Position numbers and translations under genes: made by a program. DNA of 64,000 nt from Jiangella sp. DSM 45060 (lineage in GTDB: Bacteria; Actinomycetota; Actinomycetes; Jiangellales; Jiangellaceae): the NCBI RefSeq assembly GCF_900105175.1, contig NZ_LT629771.1, forward strand, positions 1,426,001 through 1,490,000, given 5' to 3'. Under the pieces are notes generated by a model. That model searched no databases, was not told the origin of the DNA, and saw only the letters and a program-made list of their open reading frames with translations. Of the stretch, positions 9,070-17,660 are shown piece by piece. Numbering within the stretch: position 1 is the first letter of the stretch; each line of letters opens with the position of its first letter.

Positions 9070-9171
9070 TCACTCCCGGCAGCTCGGAGCGGCCCGGCCC
9101 GGCGACCGCCGCGGCTCGGTACTCTCGGGCGTCGCGACGCCGGCGCCGGGCTGGATGCGGGTCACCGTCAT
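9070..9171 (-). CDS. Possible 33-residue small ORF just upstream of pucR
   Basis: An ATG at 9171 (minus strand) is preceded at eight bases by a near-perfect Shine-Dalgarno AAGGAGG (9186-9180). It opens a 33-codon frame that begins MTVTRIQPGAG and ends in CRE, with its stop one base before the GTG of pucR. The two frames differ, so it is not an N-terminal extension. Such spacing would allow translational coupling. There is no recognisable domain. It may be a leader peptide controlling pucR translation, or a chance frame; the strong ribosome site is the main support. Confidence 0.35.
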   Translation of the reverse strand: MTVTRIQPGAGVATPESTEPRRSPGRAAPSCRE

Positions 9172-9319
9172 GATGGCTGCCTCCTTGGGCCGATTGACAT
9201 CGACCGACCTAATGGCACGGAGTATTGACGTCCTGACGCTAGGATGCAAGGGATGTTTGCTGATTTTCTTGAAGTGACACGTGATCATGCGTGGCGTGCC
9301 GAGGGGTGACTTCGCTCTG
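9172..9319. promoter_or_regulatory. Divergent pucR / Lrp-type regulator spacer
   Basis: The stretch between the small pucR leader frame and the Lrp-type gene is AT-richer than its surroundings. On the plus strand it holds a perfect TTGACA at 9194-9199, a TTGACG at 9225-9230 and an actinomycete-type -10 TAGGAT at 9240-9245. None are ideally spaced with each other, so only TAGGAT is offered as a probable promoter core for the Lrp gene. Lrp proteins usually autoregulate from such AT-rich spacers. Confidence 0.35.
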
Positions 9320-10240
9320 ATGGACGAGAAGGACCACGAGATCTTCCAGTGCCTGCGTGACGACGGGCGCAGCCCCGCCGCGCGCATCGGCGAGGAGGTC
9401 GGGCTGTCGGCCGACGCCGTCCGTGCCCGCATCGCGAAGCTGACCGACGACGGCGTGCTGCGCATCATCGGCGTCGTCGATCCGAGCAGCCTGGGGTACT
9501 TCTGCCTCGGCACGCTCGGGCTGGACTACCGCGGCGACGTCGCCGAGCTGGTCGAGACGCTGCGGTCGCTGAGCTTCGTCACGTTCGTCGCCCTCACGCT
9601 CGGTGAGCACAACGTCATCTGTGAGATCGCCGCCACCGACGACGCCGAGCTGCTGGAGCACGCGACCTCGGTCGTCGGCCGGATCCCCGGTGTGCGCGGG
9701 CTGGAGATGTGGCGCCTGGTCGACGTCCTCAAGTGGGAGGGCGAGGGGCGGCCGGAGTCCACCCAGGCCGGCGCCCGGCGCAGCTACGACGGCCTCGACG
9801 GCGACCTGCTGCGGCTGCTGGTGCGCGACCCGCGGATGACGTTCCGCACCCTCGCCGAGCAGATCGGCCAGCCGTACTCGCTGGTGCGCCGGCGCGCCCA
9901 GACGCTGTTCGACGACGGCGTCATCCGGGCGTCCGCGGTGCTCGACCGAAGCTCCGCGCACGCCGGCACCATGGGCATGCTGGGCCTGACGCTCACCGGC
10001 CCGCACATCGGCGCGGCACTGGAGTTCGCTGTCGCGCAGCCGAAGATCAGCATCGCCGTACGCGCCGTCGGCCGCTTCTCGGCCACCCTCGAAGTGGTCT
10101 GCGACACCCCCGCTGAGCTGGTCGCACTCGCCGACCGGGTGAGCGAGCTGCCCGCGGTCAGCGCGGTGTCGACGTACCTCTACGCACGCAGCCCGGTGTT
10201 GCCGATGCCCTGGCTGTTCCGCCGAGCGCCCCAGGGCTGA
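9320..10240 (+). CDS. Lrp/AsnC-family regulator with two HTH-ligand modules
   Basis: Protein of about 306 residues containing two AsnC-type winged helices: one at the N-terminus (MDEKDHEIFQCLRDDGRS to VRARIAKLTDDGVL) and one near residues 155-200 (LDGDLLRLLVRDPRMTF to VRRRAQTLFDDGV). Each is followed by a ligand-sensing beta-alpha module. Classical Lrp has one such unit of about 150 residues, so this is the duplicated form common in actinomycetes. I chose ATG 9320 because GAGGGGTGA lies ten bases upstream and family members begin MDxxD; a GTG at 9281 in the same frame is possible. It probably senses an amino acid or related metabolite and controls the divergent or following genes. Confidence 0.85.
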   Translation: MDEKDHEIFQCLRDDGRSPAARIGEEVGLSADAVRARIAKLTDDGVLRIIGVVDPSSLGYFCLGTLGLDYRGDVAELVETLRSLSFVTFVALTLGEHNVICEIAATDDAELLEHATSVVGRIPGVRGLEMWRLVDVLKWEGEGRPESTQAGARRSYDGLDGDLLRLLVRDPRMTFRTLAEQIGQPYSLVRRRAQTLFDDGVIRASAVLDRSSAHAGTMGMLGLTLTGPHIGAALEFAVAQPKISIAVRAVGRFSATLEVVCDTPAELVALADRVSELPAVSAVSTYLYARSPVLPMPWLFRRAPQG

Positions 10241-10244
10241 TCTT

Positions 10245-10265
10245 TTTCGGCACTCCGTGCCGAAA
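10245..10265. promoter_or_regulatory. Perfect 9-bp inverted repeat upstream of the FadR-type gene
   Basis: TTTCGGCAC and GTGCCGAAA form perfect nine-base arms around a TCC loop. The repeat sits directly before a TTGACG box (10268-10273) and just after the Lrp-type gene stop. No T-run follows on either strand, so it looks more like an operator for a dimeric regulator, probably the FadR-type protein itself, than an intrinsic terminator. Confidence 0.45.
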
Positions 10266-10267
10266 CC

Positions 10268-10296
10268 TTGACGACCCGCTGGGGCTCTGGCAGCAT
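10268..10296 (+). promoter_or_regulatory. Promoter of the FadR-type gene, likely leaderless
   Basis: TTGACG (10268-10273), a 17-base spacer and a weak -10 CAGCAT (10291-10296). The ATG at 10305 begins eight bases after the -10 box and no Shine-Dalgarno sequence is present, so transcription probably starts at or next to the start codon, giving a leaderless message. Confidence 0.4.
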
Positions 10297-10304
10297 CACC
10301 GGTC

Positions 10305-11072
10305 ATGCGGTCAGACCAGCAGACCTTCAGGCCAGTGCGCGGCGTCCATCGGCGCTATCTGCAAGTGGCGTTCCAGATCCTCCAGGCCATCGGCTCCGGC
10401 CAGACGCCGCTCGGCTCGCGGCTGCCCTCCGACCGCGACCTCGCCGAGCTGATGGGCGTCAGCCGGCTGACCGTCCGGGAGGCGGTGCTGGCGCTCGAGG
10501 TCGTCGGCATCCTGCAGGTGCGCTCCGGCGACGGCACCTACGTCGCACACGACGGCACCCGCTCCTCGGCGATGGGCGAGCTGCTCACCGGCGCCTCGTT
10601 CCAGGTGCCGACGGCGGAAGTGCTCGAGGCGCGGCTCGCGGTCGAGCCGGTGGCGGTCGCGTTCACGGCGCAGCGGATCACCGAGGCGGAGGCGGCCGAG
10701 ATCGAGGAGCTGATCGACCGCGCCGCCGGCCTGGCCGAGGACGTCGACGGTCTCGGTGACTTCGTCAGCCTCGGCCTGGAGTTCCACGCGCTGCTGCTCC
10801 AGCGCTGCCGCAACGCCCACCTCGCGGCGTTCACGACCGCGCTCGTCGACCTCGACGAGCACCCGCTGTGGACGCTGCTCAACGCCCAGGCCGTGCAGTC
10901 CGTCGAGGCCCGCCACCAGCAGGTCGACGAGCACCGCGAGATCCTGCGCGCCGTCCGCGAGCACGACGCCGACCGCGCGTCGGCGCTGATCACCACCCAC
11001 CTGGAGCACCTGCGCGACCAGGTGTACCGGCTCAGCTCCACGTTCGCGCCACAGTCCCAGCCCCGCCAGTAG
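10305..11072 (+). CDS. FadR/GntR-family transcriptional regulator
   Basis: Regulator of 255 residues. The N-terminal winged helix (about residues 15-85) shows GntR hallmarks: LPSDRDLAELMGVSRLTVREAV and the LEVVGILQVRSGDGTYV wing. The C-terminal all-helical FCD-type domain (about 100-240) contains FHALLLQRCRN and DEHREILRAVREHD, with His residues that commonly bind a metal near the effector. FadR-subfamily members repress operons for carboxylic-acid catabolism and release DNA on binding the acid. It sits 16 bases upstream of the E1-alpha gene on the same strand, so it probably controls the following catabolic operon and itself through the adjacent inverted repeat. Confidence 0.87.
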   Translation: MRSDQQTFRPVRGVHRRYLQVAFQILQAIGSGQTPLGSRLPSDRDLAELMGVSRLTVREAVLALEVVGILQVRSGDGTYVAHDGTRSSAMGELLTGASFQVPTAEVLEARLAVEPVAVAFTAQRITEAEAAEIEELIDRAAGLAEDVDGLGDFVSLGLEFHALLLQRCRNAHLAAFTTALVDLDEHPLWTLLNAQAVQSVEARHQQVDEHREILRAVREHDADRASALITTHLEHLRDQVYRLSSTFAPQSQPRQ

Positions 11073-11088
11073 AAGAGAGGCAGACGCG

Positions 11089-12120
11089 ATGACCCAGCAA
11101 GCCACGCCCGACCGGACGCTTCCGTTGCCGGGCGACACCCTGGTCGGCCTCTACCGCACGATGGCCCTGATCAGAGCGTTCGAAGAGCGCGTGCACGAGC
11201 TGTTCACCGAGGGTGAGCTGCCCGGCTTCCTGCACCTGTGCTCCGGCCAGGAGGCGGTCGCCGCCGGTGTGATCGCGCACCTGGAGCGCGCGGACATGAT
11301 CACCTCGGCGCACCGCAACCACGGGCACGCGCTGGCCAAGGGCGTCGATGTGACGGCCATGATGATCGAGCTGTACGGCCGCGCCGGCGGCTCGAACTCC
11401 GGCAAGGGCGGCTCGATGCACCTCGCCGACCCCGCCGTCGGCCACCTCGCCAGCGGCGGCATCGTCGGGGCCAGCGCGCCGCTCGCGCTCGGCCCGGCGC
11501 AGGCGGCCAAGCTGGCCGGCACCGGAGCGGTCGCGGTCGCGTTCTTCGGCGACGGCGGGGCACAGCAGGGCACGGTGCTGGAGGCGATGAACCTCGCCGC
11601 CGTGTGGCGGCTGCCGGTCGTCTTCGTCTGCGAGAACAACCTGTTCGGCCAGGCCACCACCGTCGAGTACGCCTCCGCGGCCGCGCCGTTCGCGCGGGCC
11701 GAGGGGTTCGGCCTGCCATCCGAGCGGGTCGACGGGCAGGACGTGGTGGCGGTGCACCAGGCGGCCGGCCGCGCCGTCGAGCGCGCCCGCGCCGGCGACG
11801 GCCCGTCCTACCTGGAGTGCCTGACCTACAGCTACCACGGCGCCTGGGAGGGCGAGCCGAAGCGGTCCTACCGCCGGCCCGAGGTGGAGTCCGACTTCCG
11901 CCGCCGCGACCCGCTCCGGCTGCTCGACGACGTGCTCACCGCGGCCCAGCCTGACTGGCTCGACGTCCGGGACCGGGTCGACGACGAGGTCGCCGAGCAG
12001 GTGGACGGCGCCGTCGAGGCCGGTCGCGCCGCGCCCTACCCCGACCCGTCGACGGTGCTCACCGGCGTGTACGCCGACCCGAACGTCGTCATCGACCGCG
12101 ACGGCCTGGCCGTCCGCTGA
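11089..12120 (+). CDS. TPP-dependent 2-oxoacid/acetoin dehydrogenase E1 component, alpha subunit
   Basis: E1-alpha-type protein of 343 residues. The TPP/Mg motif is GDGGAQQG at about residues 154-161 with the paired Asn in VCENN at about 182-184; the HRNHGHALAKG loop is typical of acetoin/pyruvate dehydrogenase alpha chains. It starts with AGAGAGGCAG spaced from ATG and is followed 22 bases later by its beta partner. No E2 lipoyl acyltransferase or E3 is present anywhere in the window. The enzyme may therefore borrow a distant E2, or act as a stand-alone decarboxylase/ligase. The substrate is unknown. Confidence 0.85.
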   Translation: MTQQATPDRTLPLPGDTLVGLYRTMALIRAFEERVHELFTEGELPGFLHLCSGQEAVAAGVIAHLERADMITSAHRNHGHALAKGVDVTAMMIELYGRAGGSNSGKGGSMHLADPAVGHLASGGIVGASAPLALGPAQAAKLAGTGAVAVAFFGDGGAQQGTVLEAMNLAAVWRLPVVFVCENNLFGQATTVEYASAAAPFARAEGFGLPSERVDGQDVVAVHQAAGRAVERARAGDGPSYLECLTYSYHGAWEGEPKRSYRRPEVESDFRRRDPLRLLDDVLTAAQPDWLDVRDRVDDEVAEQVDGAVEAGRAAPYPDPSTVLTGVYADPNVVIDRDGLAVR

Positions 12121-12142
12121 TCGTCAGCAGAGAGGACCGAGG

Positions 12143-13171
12143 ATGAAGACCCTGTCGTTCGCCGACGCGATCAACGAGGCGCTGCGGCTGGAGATGACCC
12201 GCGACCCGCGGGTGCTGGTGACCGGCGAGGACGTGTCCGGTGGCGCCACGATCCCGGGATTCGAGCGGGCCGACGCGTGGGGCGGCGTCTTCGGCGTCAC
12301 CCGCGGCCTGGTCGCCGAGTTCGGCCGGGACCGCGTCATCGACACGCCGATCTCCGAGTCCGCGTTCATCGGCGCCGCCATCGGCGCCGCCGCCGCGGGC
12401 TACCGCACCGTGACCGAGCTGCAGTTCCTCGACTTCATGGGCGTCTGCCTGGACCAGATCATCAACCAGGCGGCGAAGCTGCGCTACGCCCGCGGCGACC
12501 GCGCGCCGGGCGTCCCCATCGTCATCCGCGCGATGATCGGCGCCGGCTCGCGCGCCGGCAGCACGCAGTCGCAGAGCCACTACTCGTCGGTCGCGCACTT
12601 CCCGGGCCTCAAGGTCGTCGTCCCGGCCACGCCGGCCGACGCCAAGGGCCTGATGATCGCGGCCATCCGCGACGAGGACCCGGTGCTGTTCCTGGAGAAC
12701 AAGGCGCTCTACGAGACCAAGGGACCGGTGCCGGAGGGCGACGAGCCGGTGCCGATCGGCCGGGCCCGGGTGGCCCGCGAGGGCGGCGACGTCACGATCG
12801 TGACGATCGCCCGCATGCTCTCGGTCGCCGAGAAGGCGGCCAAGGAGCTGTCCGAGCGCGGCATCGAGGCCGAGATCATCGACGTGCGCACGGTGGCGCC
12901 GCTGGACCTCACCACGATCCTCGAGTCCGTCGAGCGCACCGGCCGGCTCGTCGTCGTCGACGAGGACACCCCGCGCTGCTCGGTCGCCTCCGACATCGTC
13001 GCGCTGGTCAGCAGCCGGGCGTTCGACTGGCTCACCGCCGCGCCGCGGATGGTCACCCCGCCGCACACCCCGGTGCCGTTCGCGCCGGTGCTGGAGGACG
13101 CCTACATCCCGAGTCCGGAACGCGTGGTCGAGGCGGTGCTGGCGACGGCCGGACAGGAGGTGGCGGCATGA
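12143..13171 (+). CDS. TPP-dependent 2-oxoacid/acetoin dehydrogenase E1 component, beta subunit
   Basis: Transketolase-like beta subunit of 342 residues pairing with the preceding alpha chain. Family segments are LVTGEDVSGG near the N-terminus, DTPISESAFIGAAIGAA, SQSHYSSVAHFPGLKVVVPATPADAKGL in the middle, and the C-terminal LVVVDEDTPR domain. The Glu in ISESAF occupies the position that activates TPP in E1-beta chains. An ATGA overlap links it to a mycofactocin-type dehydrogenase, suggesting that oxidation of an alcohol and decarboxylation of the derived 2-oxo compound belong to the same pathway. Confidence 0.87.
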   Translation: MKTLSFADAINEALRLEMTRDPRVLVTGEDVSGGATIPGFERADAWGGVFGVTRGLVAEFGRDRVIDTPISESAFIGAAIGAAAAGYRTVTELQFLDFMGVCLDQIINQAAKLRYARGDRAPGVPIVIRAMIGAGSRAGSTQSQSHYSSVAHFPGLKVVVPATPADAKGLMIAAIRDEDPVLFLENKALYETKGPVPEGDEPVPIGRARVAREGGDVTIVTIARMLSVAEKAAKELSERGIEAEIIDVRTVAPLDLTTILESVERTGRLVVVDEDTPRCSVASDIVALVSSRAFDWLTAAPRMVTPPHTPVPFAPVLEDAYIPSPERVVEAVLATAGQEVAA

Positions 13172-14049
13172 GCGCGGACCAGGGCTTCGAGGCCGGTCGG
13201 CATGCCGGCAAGGTGGCGTTGATCAGCGGCGGAGCCCGCGGTCAGGGCCGCGAGATCGCCGTCAGGCTGGCCCGCGAGGGCGCCGACATCGCCATGTTCG
13301 ACCTGTGCGAGCAGCCGGCGACGTCGCAGTACCCGGGCGCGACCACGGACGACCTGGCCGAGACGGTCGCGCTGGTCGAGGAGACCGGCCGGAAGGTGCT
13401 GTCCGCCGTCGTGGACGCCCGCGACCACGCCGCCGTCGACGCGTTCGTCGACGACGCCGTCGCGTGGGCCGGGAAGATCGACGTCGTCTGCGCCAACGCC
13501 GGCCTGGTGACGTGGGTGCCGTTCCTCGACCTCAGCCCGCAGCAGTGGGCCGACGTCATGGACATCAACGTCACCGGCGTGTTCAACACCGTCCAGCCGG
13601 TGCTGCGGCACATGGTCGCCCGGCAGCAGGGCAGCGTGGTGCTCACGTCGTCGGTCAACGGCGTCGAGCCCGGCGAGAGCATCGCCCACTACACCGCGTC
13701 CAAGCACGCGGTCCTCGGACTGACGAAGAACCTCGCCCTCGAGTTCGGCCCGGCCAACATCCGGGTGAACGCGGTCATGCCCAGCGCGGTCAACACCGTC
13801 ATGGGCAACAACAGCACGAACCTGAAGTGGATCTTCGGACGCGACGACGCGACGGAGGACGACTACCTGGCCGCGACGCGGCAGTGGCACGTCCTCCGTA
13901 ACCGGCCCGCGCTGCACCCGTCCGCGGTGGCCGACGTCGTGTCGTGGCTGTGCGGCCACGACGCCCGCTTCATCACCGGGACGGCGGTCCCCGTCGACGC
14001 CGGTCACCTGGTGCTCCCCGGCTTCAACCACAAGCCACTGTTCGACTGA
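13168..14049 (+). CDS. Mycofactocin-type short-chain dehydrogenase/reductase (1 of 4)
   Basis: SDR of 293 residues. The cofactor motif is GGARGQGR, then FDLCEQ..., a longer-than-usual insert containing YPGATTDDLAETVALVEE, ANAG in the nucleotide pocket, and the catalytic TSS...HYTASK triad. The GARGQGR motif plus insert define the SDR group whose NAD(H) is held tightly and is recycled through mycofactocin; I infer that dependence from the family. It overlaps the E1-beta stop by four bases. It probably oxidises a secondary alcohol in the same pathway. The maturation genes for mycofactocin are not in this window. Confidence 0.85.
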   Translation: MSADQGFEAGRHAGKVALISGGARGQGREIAVRLAREGADIAMFDLCEQPATSQYPGATTDDLAETVALVEETGRKVLSAVVDARDHAAVDAFVDDAVAWAGKIDVVCANAGLVTWVPFLDLSPQQWADVMDINVTGVFNTVQPVLRHMVARQQGSVVLTSSVNGVEPGESIAHYTASKHAVLGLTKNLALEFGPANIRVNAVMPSAVNTVMGNNSTNLKWIFGRDDATEDDYLAATRQWHVLRNRPALHPSAVADVVSWLCGHDARFITGTAVPVDAGHLVLPGFNHKPLFD

Positions 14050-14093
14050 CGCGCGCCCGCGTCCGTCGGCCCGACCCGTGAGGAGGTGGTCCC

Positions 14094-15773
14094 GTGAACG
14101 ACCACGGGATGATCTCGCGACGCAGTCTGCTCAAACTCGGCGGCGCCGCCGTCACCCTGCCCCTGCTCGGCACGGTGGCCTGCAGCCGCCGGCCGGCGCC
14201 GTCCGGAGCACCGTCCTCCGGCGGCGACGGCGCTCAGCTCACCATCGCCGTCAGCGCCCTGATGGCCTCGCTCGACCGTGAGTACGAGATCGGCGCGGCC
14301 TCGATGGAGGCGATGAACAACCTCTTCGAGCCGCTGGTCGAGTTCTCCCGCCGGCCGTTCGGCGACGGCGGCTCGCAGGTGCCGGACTTCGACTCCAGCA
14401 CCTGGGAGCTGCGGCTGCTGGCCGAGGAGCCCGCCGTGTCCGACGACGGGCTCACCTGGACGCTGGTCTTCCGCGACGACGTCACCAGCCACTCCGGCAA
14501 CCCGCTGACGGCGGAGGACTTCGCGTACGCGATCGAGCGGCACCAGCAGGTCTGGGTGCTCGGCTCGTTCTACAACTTCGTCGCCGGGCTGCTGCCGCGC
14601 GAGCGGATCAGCTGGAACGTCGTCGACGCGCAGACCCTCGAGGTCACGACCGAGCAGCCGAGCCCGCTGTTCAAGATCCTGCTGCAGAACAACTTCGCGT
14701 TCGGCCTGTTCGACGCCGTCGCCTCCCGGGCGGCGGGCACCGACGCCGACCCGTGGGCCACGGAGTGGATGAAGGCCAACGGCTCCGACGCCGGCCACGG
14801 CCCGTACACGATCACCAGCCACCAGCCGGGCCAGCAGACGGTGTTCACCGCCTTCGACGACTACCACGGCGGCGCGCCGGCGGTGAAGACCGTCGTGCAC
14901 CGTCAGGTCGACTCGTCCAGCACCCGGGTGGCGCTGCTGAGGTCCGGTGAGGTCGACATCGTCCGCGACCTGCTGCCGACGGAGCTGAAGTCGCTGGAGG
15001 GGGCCGACGGCGTCGTCGTCGACAACTTCGACGAGTCGCTGTTCCTGCTGCTCTTCATGATGATGAACAACAACGTGGCGCCGTTCGACGACCCGCTCGT
15101 GCGGCAGGCCGTCGCCTACGCGATGCCCTACCAGCAGATCGTCGACGACGTGTACCAGGGCTACGCCTCGCCGTGGAAGGGCGTCATCAGCCGCGACTAC
15201 CCGTACTTCGACCCCGACGCCTGGATCTACGGCGACGGCGCGAACCCGGACAAGGCGCGCGAGCTGCTGGCGCAGGCCGGCTACGCGAACGGGTTCAGCT
15301 GCGAGCTGCTGTGCAACTCCAGCGAGCCGGTCTCGGAGCAGGTCGCGATCCTGGCGCAGTCGGCGCTGAGCGAGATCGGCATCGACTTCCGGCTGAACAA
15401 GCTGTCCGCGGCGGCGTTCACCGAGCGGCTCACCGGCAAGCAGTACGAGGGTGCCGCCATCTGGCAGGACCTCGCCCTCACCCCGGACATCGGCTACAAC
15501 TGCTTCCTCTACTACCGCTCGACGGCGTTCGCCAACGTCGCAGGGTACGCGTCGGACTCCACCGACCAGCTCATCGATGTGCTGCTCACGACGATGGACG
15601 GGCCTGAGCGCGAGGCGGTGGCGAAGGAGTTCCAGCGCCAGATCGTGGCGGACTCGCCGGCGGTCTTCCTGGCCCAGCCGCACTACGTCGTGGCCCGCCG
15701 CGACCACGTCAAGGGCATCACCGCCTACCCGTCGCGCACGATCCGGTTCGACGAGATCGAGCTGGCGCGATGA
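14094..15773 (+). CDS. Dipeptide/oligopeptide-type ABC substrate-binding protein (family 5)
   Basis: Binding protein of 559 residues, a usual length for the DppA/OppA family. The N-terminus has a Tat-like motif SRRSLLK and a hydrophobic stretch ending in GTVAC (Cys30), so it may be a Tat-exported lipoprotein. Family segments include LTWTLVFRDDVTSHSGNPLTAEDFAYAI and NPDKARELLAQAGY. GTG start at 14094 is preceded by GAGGAGG. It heads the five-gene importer that follows. Such proteins also carry non-peptides such as glycosides or opines, so peptide transport should not be assumed. Confidence 0.88.
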   Translation: MNDHGMISRRSLLKLGGAAVTLPLLGTVACSRRPAPSGAPSSGGDGAQLTIAVSALMASLDREYEIGAASMEAMNNLFEPLVEFSRRPFGDGGSQVPDFDSSTWELRLLAEEPAVSDDGLTWTLVFRDDVTSHSGNPLTAEDFAYAIERHQQVWVLGSFYNFVAGLLPRERISWNVVDAQTLEVTTEQPSPLFKILLQNNFAFGLFDAVASRAAGTDADPWATEWMKANGSDAGHGPYTITSHQPGQQTVFTAFDDYHGGAPAVKTVVHRQVDSSSTRVALLRSGEVDIVRDLLPTELKSLEGADGVVVDNFDESLFLLLFMMMNNNVAPFDDPLVRQAVAYAMPYQQIVDDVYQGYASPWKGVISRDYPYFDPDAWIYGDGANPDKARELLAQAGYANGFSCELLCNSSEPVSEQVAILAQSALSEIGIDFRLNKLSAAAFTERLTGKQYEGAAIWQDLALTPDIGYNCFLYYRSTAFANVAGYASDSTDQLIDVLLTTMDGPEREAVAKEFQRQIVADSPAVFLAQPHYVVARRDHVKGITAYPSRTIRFDEIELAR

Positions 15774-15783
15774 ACGCGGCGCC

Positions 15784-16812
15784 ATGAGCAGGCTGATCGG
15801 CCGGCGCCTGGCGCTGCTCGTCCCGCAGCTGCTGCTGATCTGCTTCGTCAGCTTCCTGCTGATCCAGCTGACCCCGGGCAGCCAGGCCCGGGCTCGGCTG
15901 GGCAGCAGCGCGTCGGACGAGGCGGTGGCGGCGCTGGAGGACGAGCTGGGGCTGAACGACCCGTGGCCGGCGCAGTTCGTCCGCTACCTCGGCGGGCTGC
16001 TGCGCGGCGACCTCGGCACGTCGTGGACGACCGGCCAGCCGGTGCTCGACGACATCGCCCGCCGGGCCCCGGCCACGCTGGAGCTGATCACCGTGTCGTT
16101 CGCGGTGATCATCGTGCTGGCGCTGCTGCTGGGGCTGGCCGGCGGGTTCGCCCGGAACCTGCTGGGCCGCATCGGCGACAAGATCAGCTACGTGTACTCG
16201 CTGATGGCGGGCGCGGTGCCGGACTTCTGGTTCGCCATGATCATGGTGTTCGTCTTCTACTACACGTTCCCGATCGCGGTCGCGCCGGTCGGCCAGTACG
16301 ACGAGGCGTTCGGCTCACCGGACGTGATCACCGGCTCGGTGCTGATCGACACCGTCGTCACCGGCGACGTCGACGTGCTCGTGAGCCACCTCGACCACCT
16401 GATCCTGCCGGTGCTCACGCTGGTCTTCATCAACACCGCGCCGATCCTGCGGATGGTCCGCAGCAGCGTCGGCGAGGCGCTGACGTCGGGCTACATCACC
16501 CTCGCCCGCGCGAACGGGCTGCCGCAGCGGCGCATCGTCGGGTACGCGCTGCGCAGCGCGCTGCCGCCGATCGTCACGCTGGCCGGCGTCTGGTACACGA
16601 TGCTGATCGCCGGCGCGGTGCTCACCGAGACCATCTTCAGCTGGGGTGGTGTCGGCCAGTACGCCGTCCAGGCGGTGCAGAGCGCCGACTGGGCCGCACT
16701 GCAGGGCGTCGTCCTGCTGGCCGCCCTGCTCTCGCTGCTCGTCTACCTGGCGATCGACCTCGTGCACGCCTGGATCGACCCGCGGGTCCGCGCCACCGGA
16801 GGGACCCGATGA
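15784..16812 (+). CDS. ABC transporter permease (DppB-like)
   Basis: Permease of 342 residues with the N-terminal RRLALLVPQLLLICFVSFLL helix, a large extracytoplasmic region (GSQARARLGSSASDEAVAALEDELGL) and the C-terminal VLTETIFSWGGVGQYAV segment usual for DppB/OppB. The EAA-type loop (ITLARANGLPQRRIVGYALR) contacts the ATPases. ATG at 15784 follows the binding-protein stop by ten bases; an ATGA overlap leads to the next permease. Confidence 0.9.
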   Translation: MSRLIGRRLALLVPQLLLICFVSFLLIQLTPGSQARARLGSSASDEAVAALEDELGLNDPWPAQFVRYLGGLLRGDLGTSWTTGQPVLDDIARRAPATLELITVSFAVIIVLALLLGLAGGFARNLLGRIGDKISYVYSLMAGAVPDFWFAMIMVFVFYYTFPIAVAPVGQYDEAFGSPDVITGSVLIDTVVTGDVDVLVSHLDHLILPVLTLVFINTAPILRMVRSSVGEALTSGYITLARANGLPQRRIVGYALRSALPPIVTLAGVWYTMLIAGAVLTETIFSWGGVGQYAVQAVQSADWAALQGVVLLAALLSLLVYLAIDLVHAWIDPRVRATGGTR

Positions 16813-17660
16813 CCACCGTCGCCCCCACGCCCACGTCCACGCCGGCCCGGCGGCGCAACCCGCAGCTGCTGATCGGGCTGATCGCCGTCGCGGTGATCCT
16901 GCTGGTGGCGCTGCTCGCGCCGCTGCTGGCCACCCACGACCCGCTGCGGGTGTCGGGGCCGGTGCTGCAGCCGCCGTCGGGCGAGCACTGGCTCGGCACC
17001 GACCGGTCCGGCCTGGACATCTACTCCCGGGTCGTCTACGCGCCCCGCGTCGACCTGCTGCTGGCCGGCGTCGGCACGCTGCTGGCGGCGCTGCTCGGCG
17101 TGCCGCTGGGCGCGCTGGCCGGGTACGCGCCGGGCGTCGTCGGCGAGGCGATCAGCCGGACGCTCGACGTCGTGCAGGCGTTCCCGTTCTTCATCCTGGC
17201 GATGTGCCTGCTCGGGATCGTGGGCGGCTCGCTGCCGAACATCATCGCGGTGCTGGCGATCGTCAACGCCCCGATCTACGCCCGGCTCATGCACAGCCAG
17301 ACCCGTACGCTGCGCGGCCGGATGTTCATCGACGCCGCCCGCGTCTCCGGCTGCCGGCCGCGCCAGGTGATCCTCGGCCACATCGTGCCGAACTCGCTGA
17401 GCCCGATCCTCGCGCAGATGTCGGTGACCCTCGGCATGTCGATCATCCTGGTCGCCGGTGTGAGCTTCGTCGGCGCGGGCGTCGAGCCGCCGACGGCGGA
17501 GTGGGGCGTGATGATCGGCGACGGCTCCGGCGGCATGTTCACCGGGCAGTGGTGGCCGGTGGTCTTCCCCGGCATCGCGCTGGCGCTGACCGTCGTCGCG
17601 TTCGCGCTCGTCTCCAACGGCATCACCGTCGCCAACCAGCAGAGGAGCCGTCGTGGCTGA
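16809..17660 (+). CDS. ABC transporter permease (DppC-like)
   Basis: Permease of 283 residues. The N-terminal cytoplasmic tail is Pro/Thr/Arg-rich, followed by a first helix and the periplasmic HWLGTDRSGLDIYSRVVY motif characteristic of DppC/OppC. The EAA-type loop is FIDAARVSGCRPRQVILGHI. It overlaps the preceding gene by four bases and the ATPase gene by eight, so stoichiometric production with DppB-like and ATPase partners is expected. Confidence 0.9.
   Translation: MTTVAPTPTSTPARRRNPQLLIGLIAVAVILLVALLAPLLATHDPLRVSGPVLQPPSGEHWLGTDRSGLDIYSRVVYAPRVDLLLAGVGTLLAALLGVPLGALAGYAPGVVGEAISRTLDVVQAFPFFILAMCLLGIVGGSLPNIIAVLAIVNAPIYARLMHSQTRTLRGRMFIDAARVSGCRPRQVILGHIVPNSLSPILAQMSVTLGMSIILVAGVSFVGAGVEPPTAEWGVMIGDGSGGMFTGQWWPVVFPGIALALTVVAFALVSNGITVANQQRSRRG

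Noticed and set aside
10245..10265. Intrinsic terminator after the Lrp-type gene
   Set aside because: The stem is good but no T-run or GC-rich extended arm follows; its position next to a promoter favours an operator.
11089..13171. Complete pyruvate or branched-chain 2-oxoacid dehydrogenase complex
   Set aside because: Only the E1 subunits are encoded. No lipoyl-domain acyltransferase or dihydrolipoamide dehydrogenase is found in the 64 kb.
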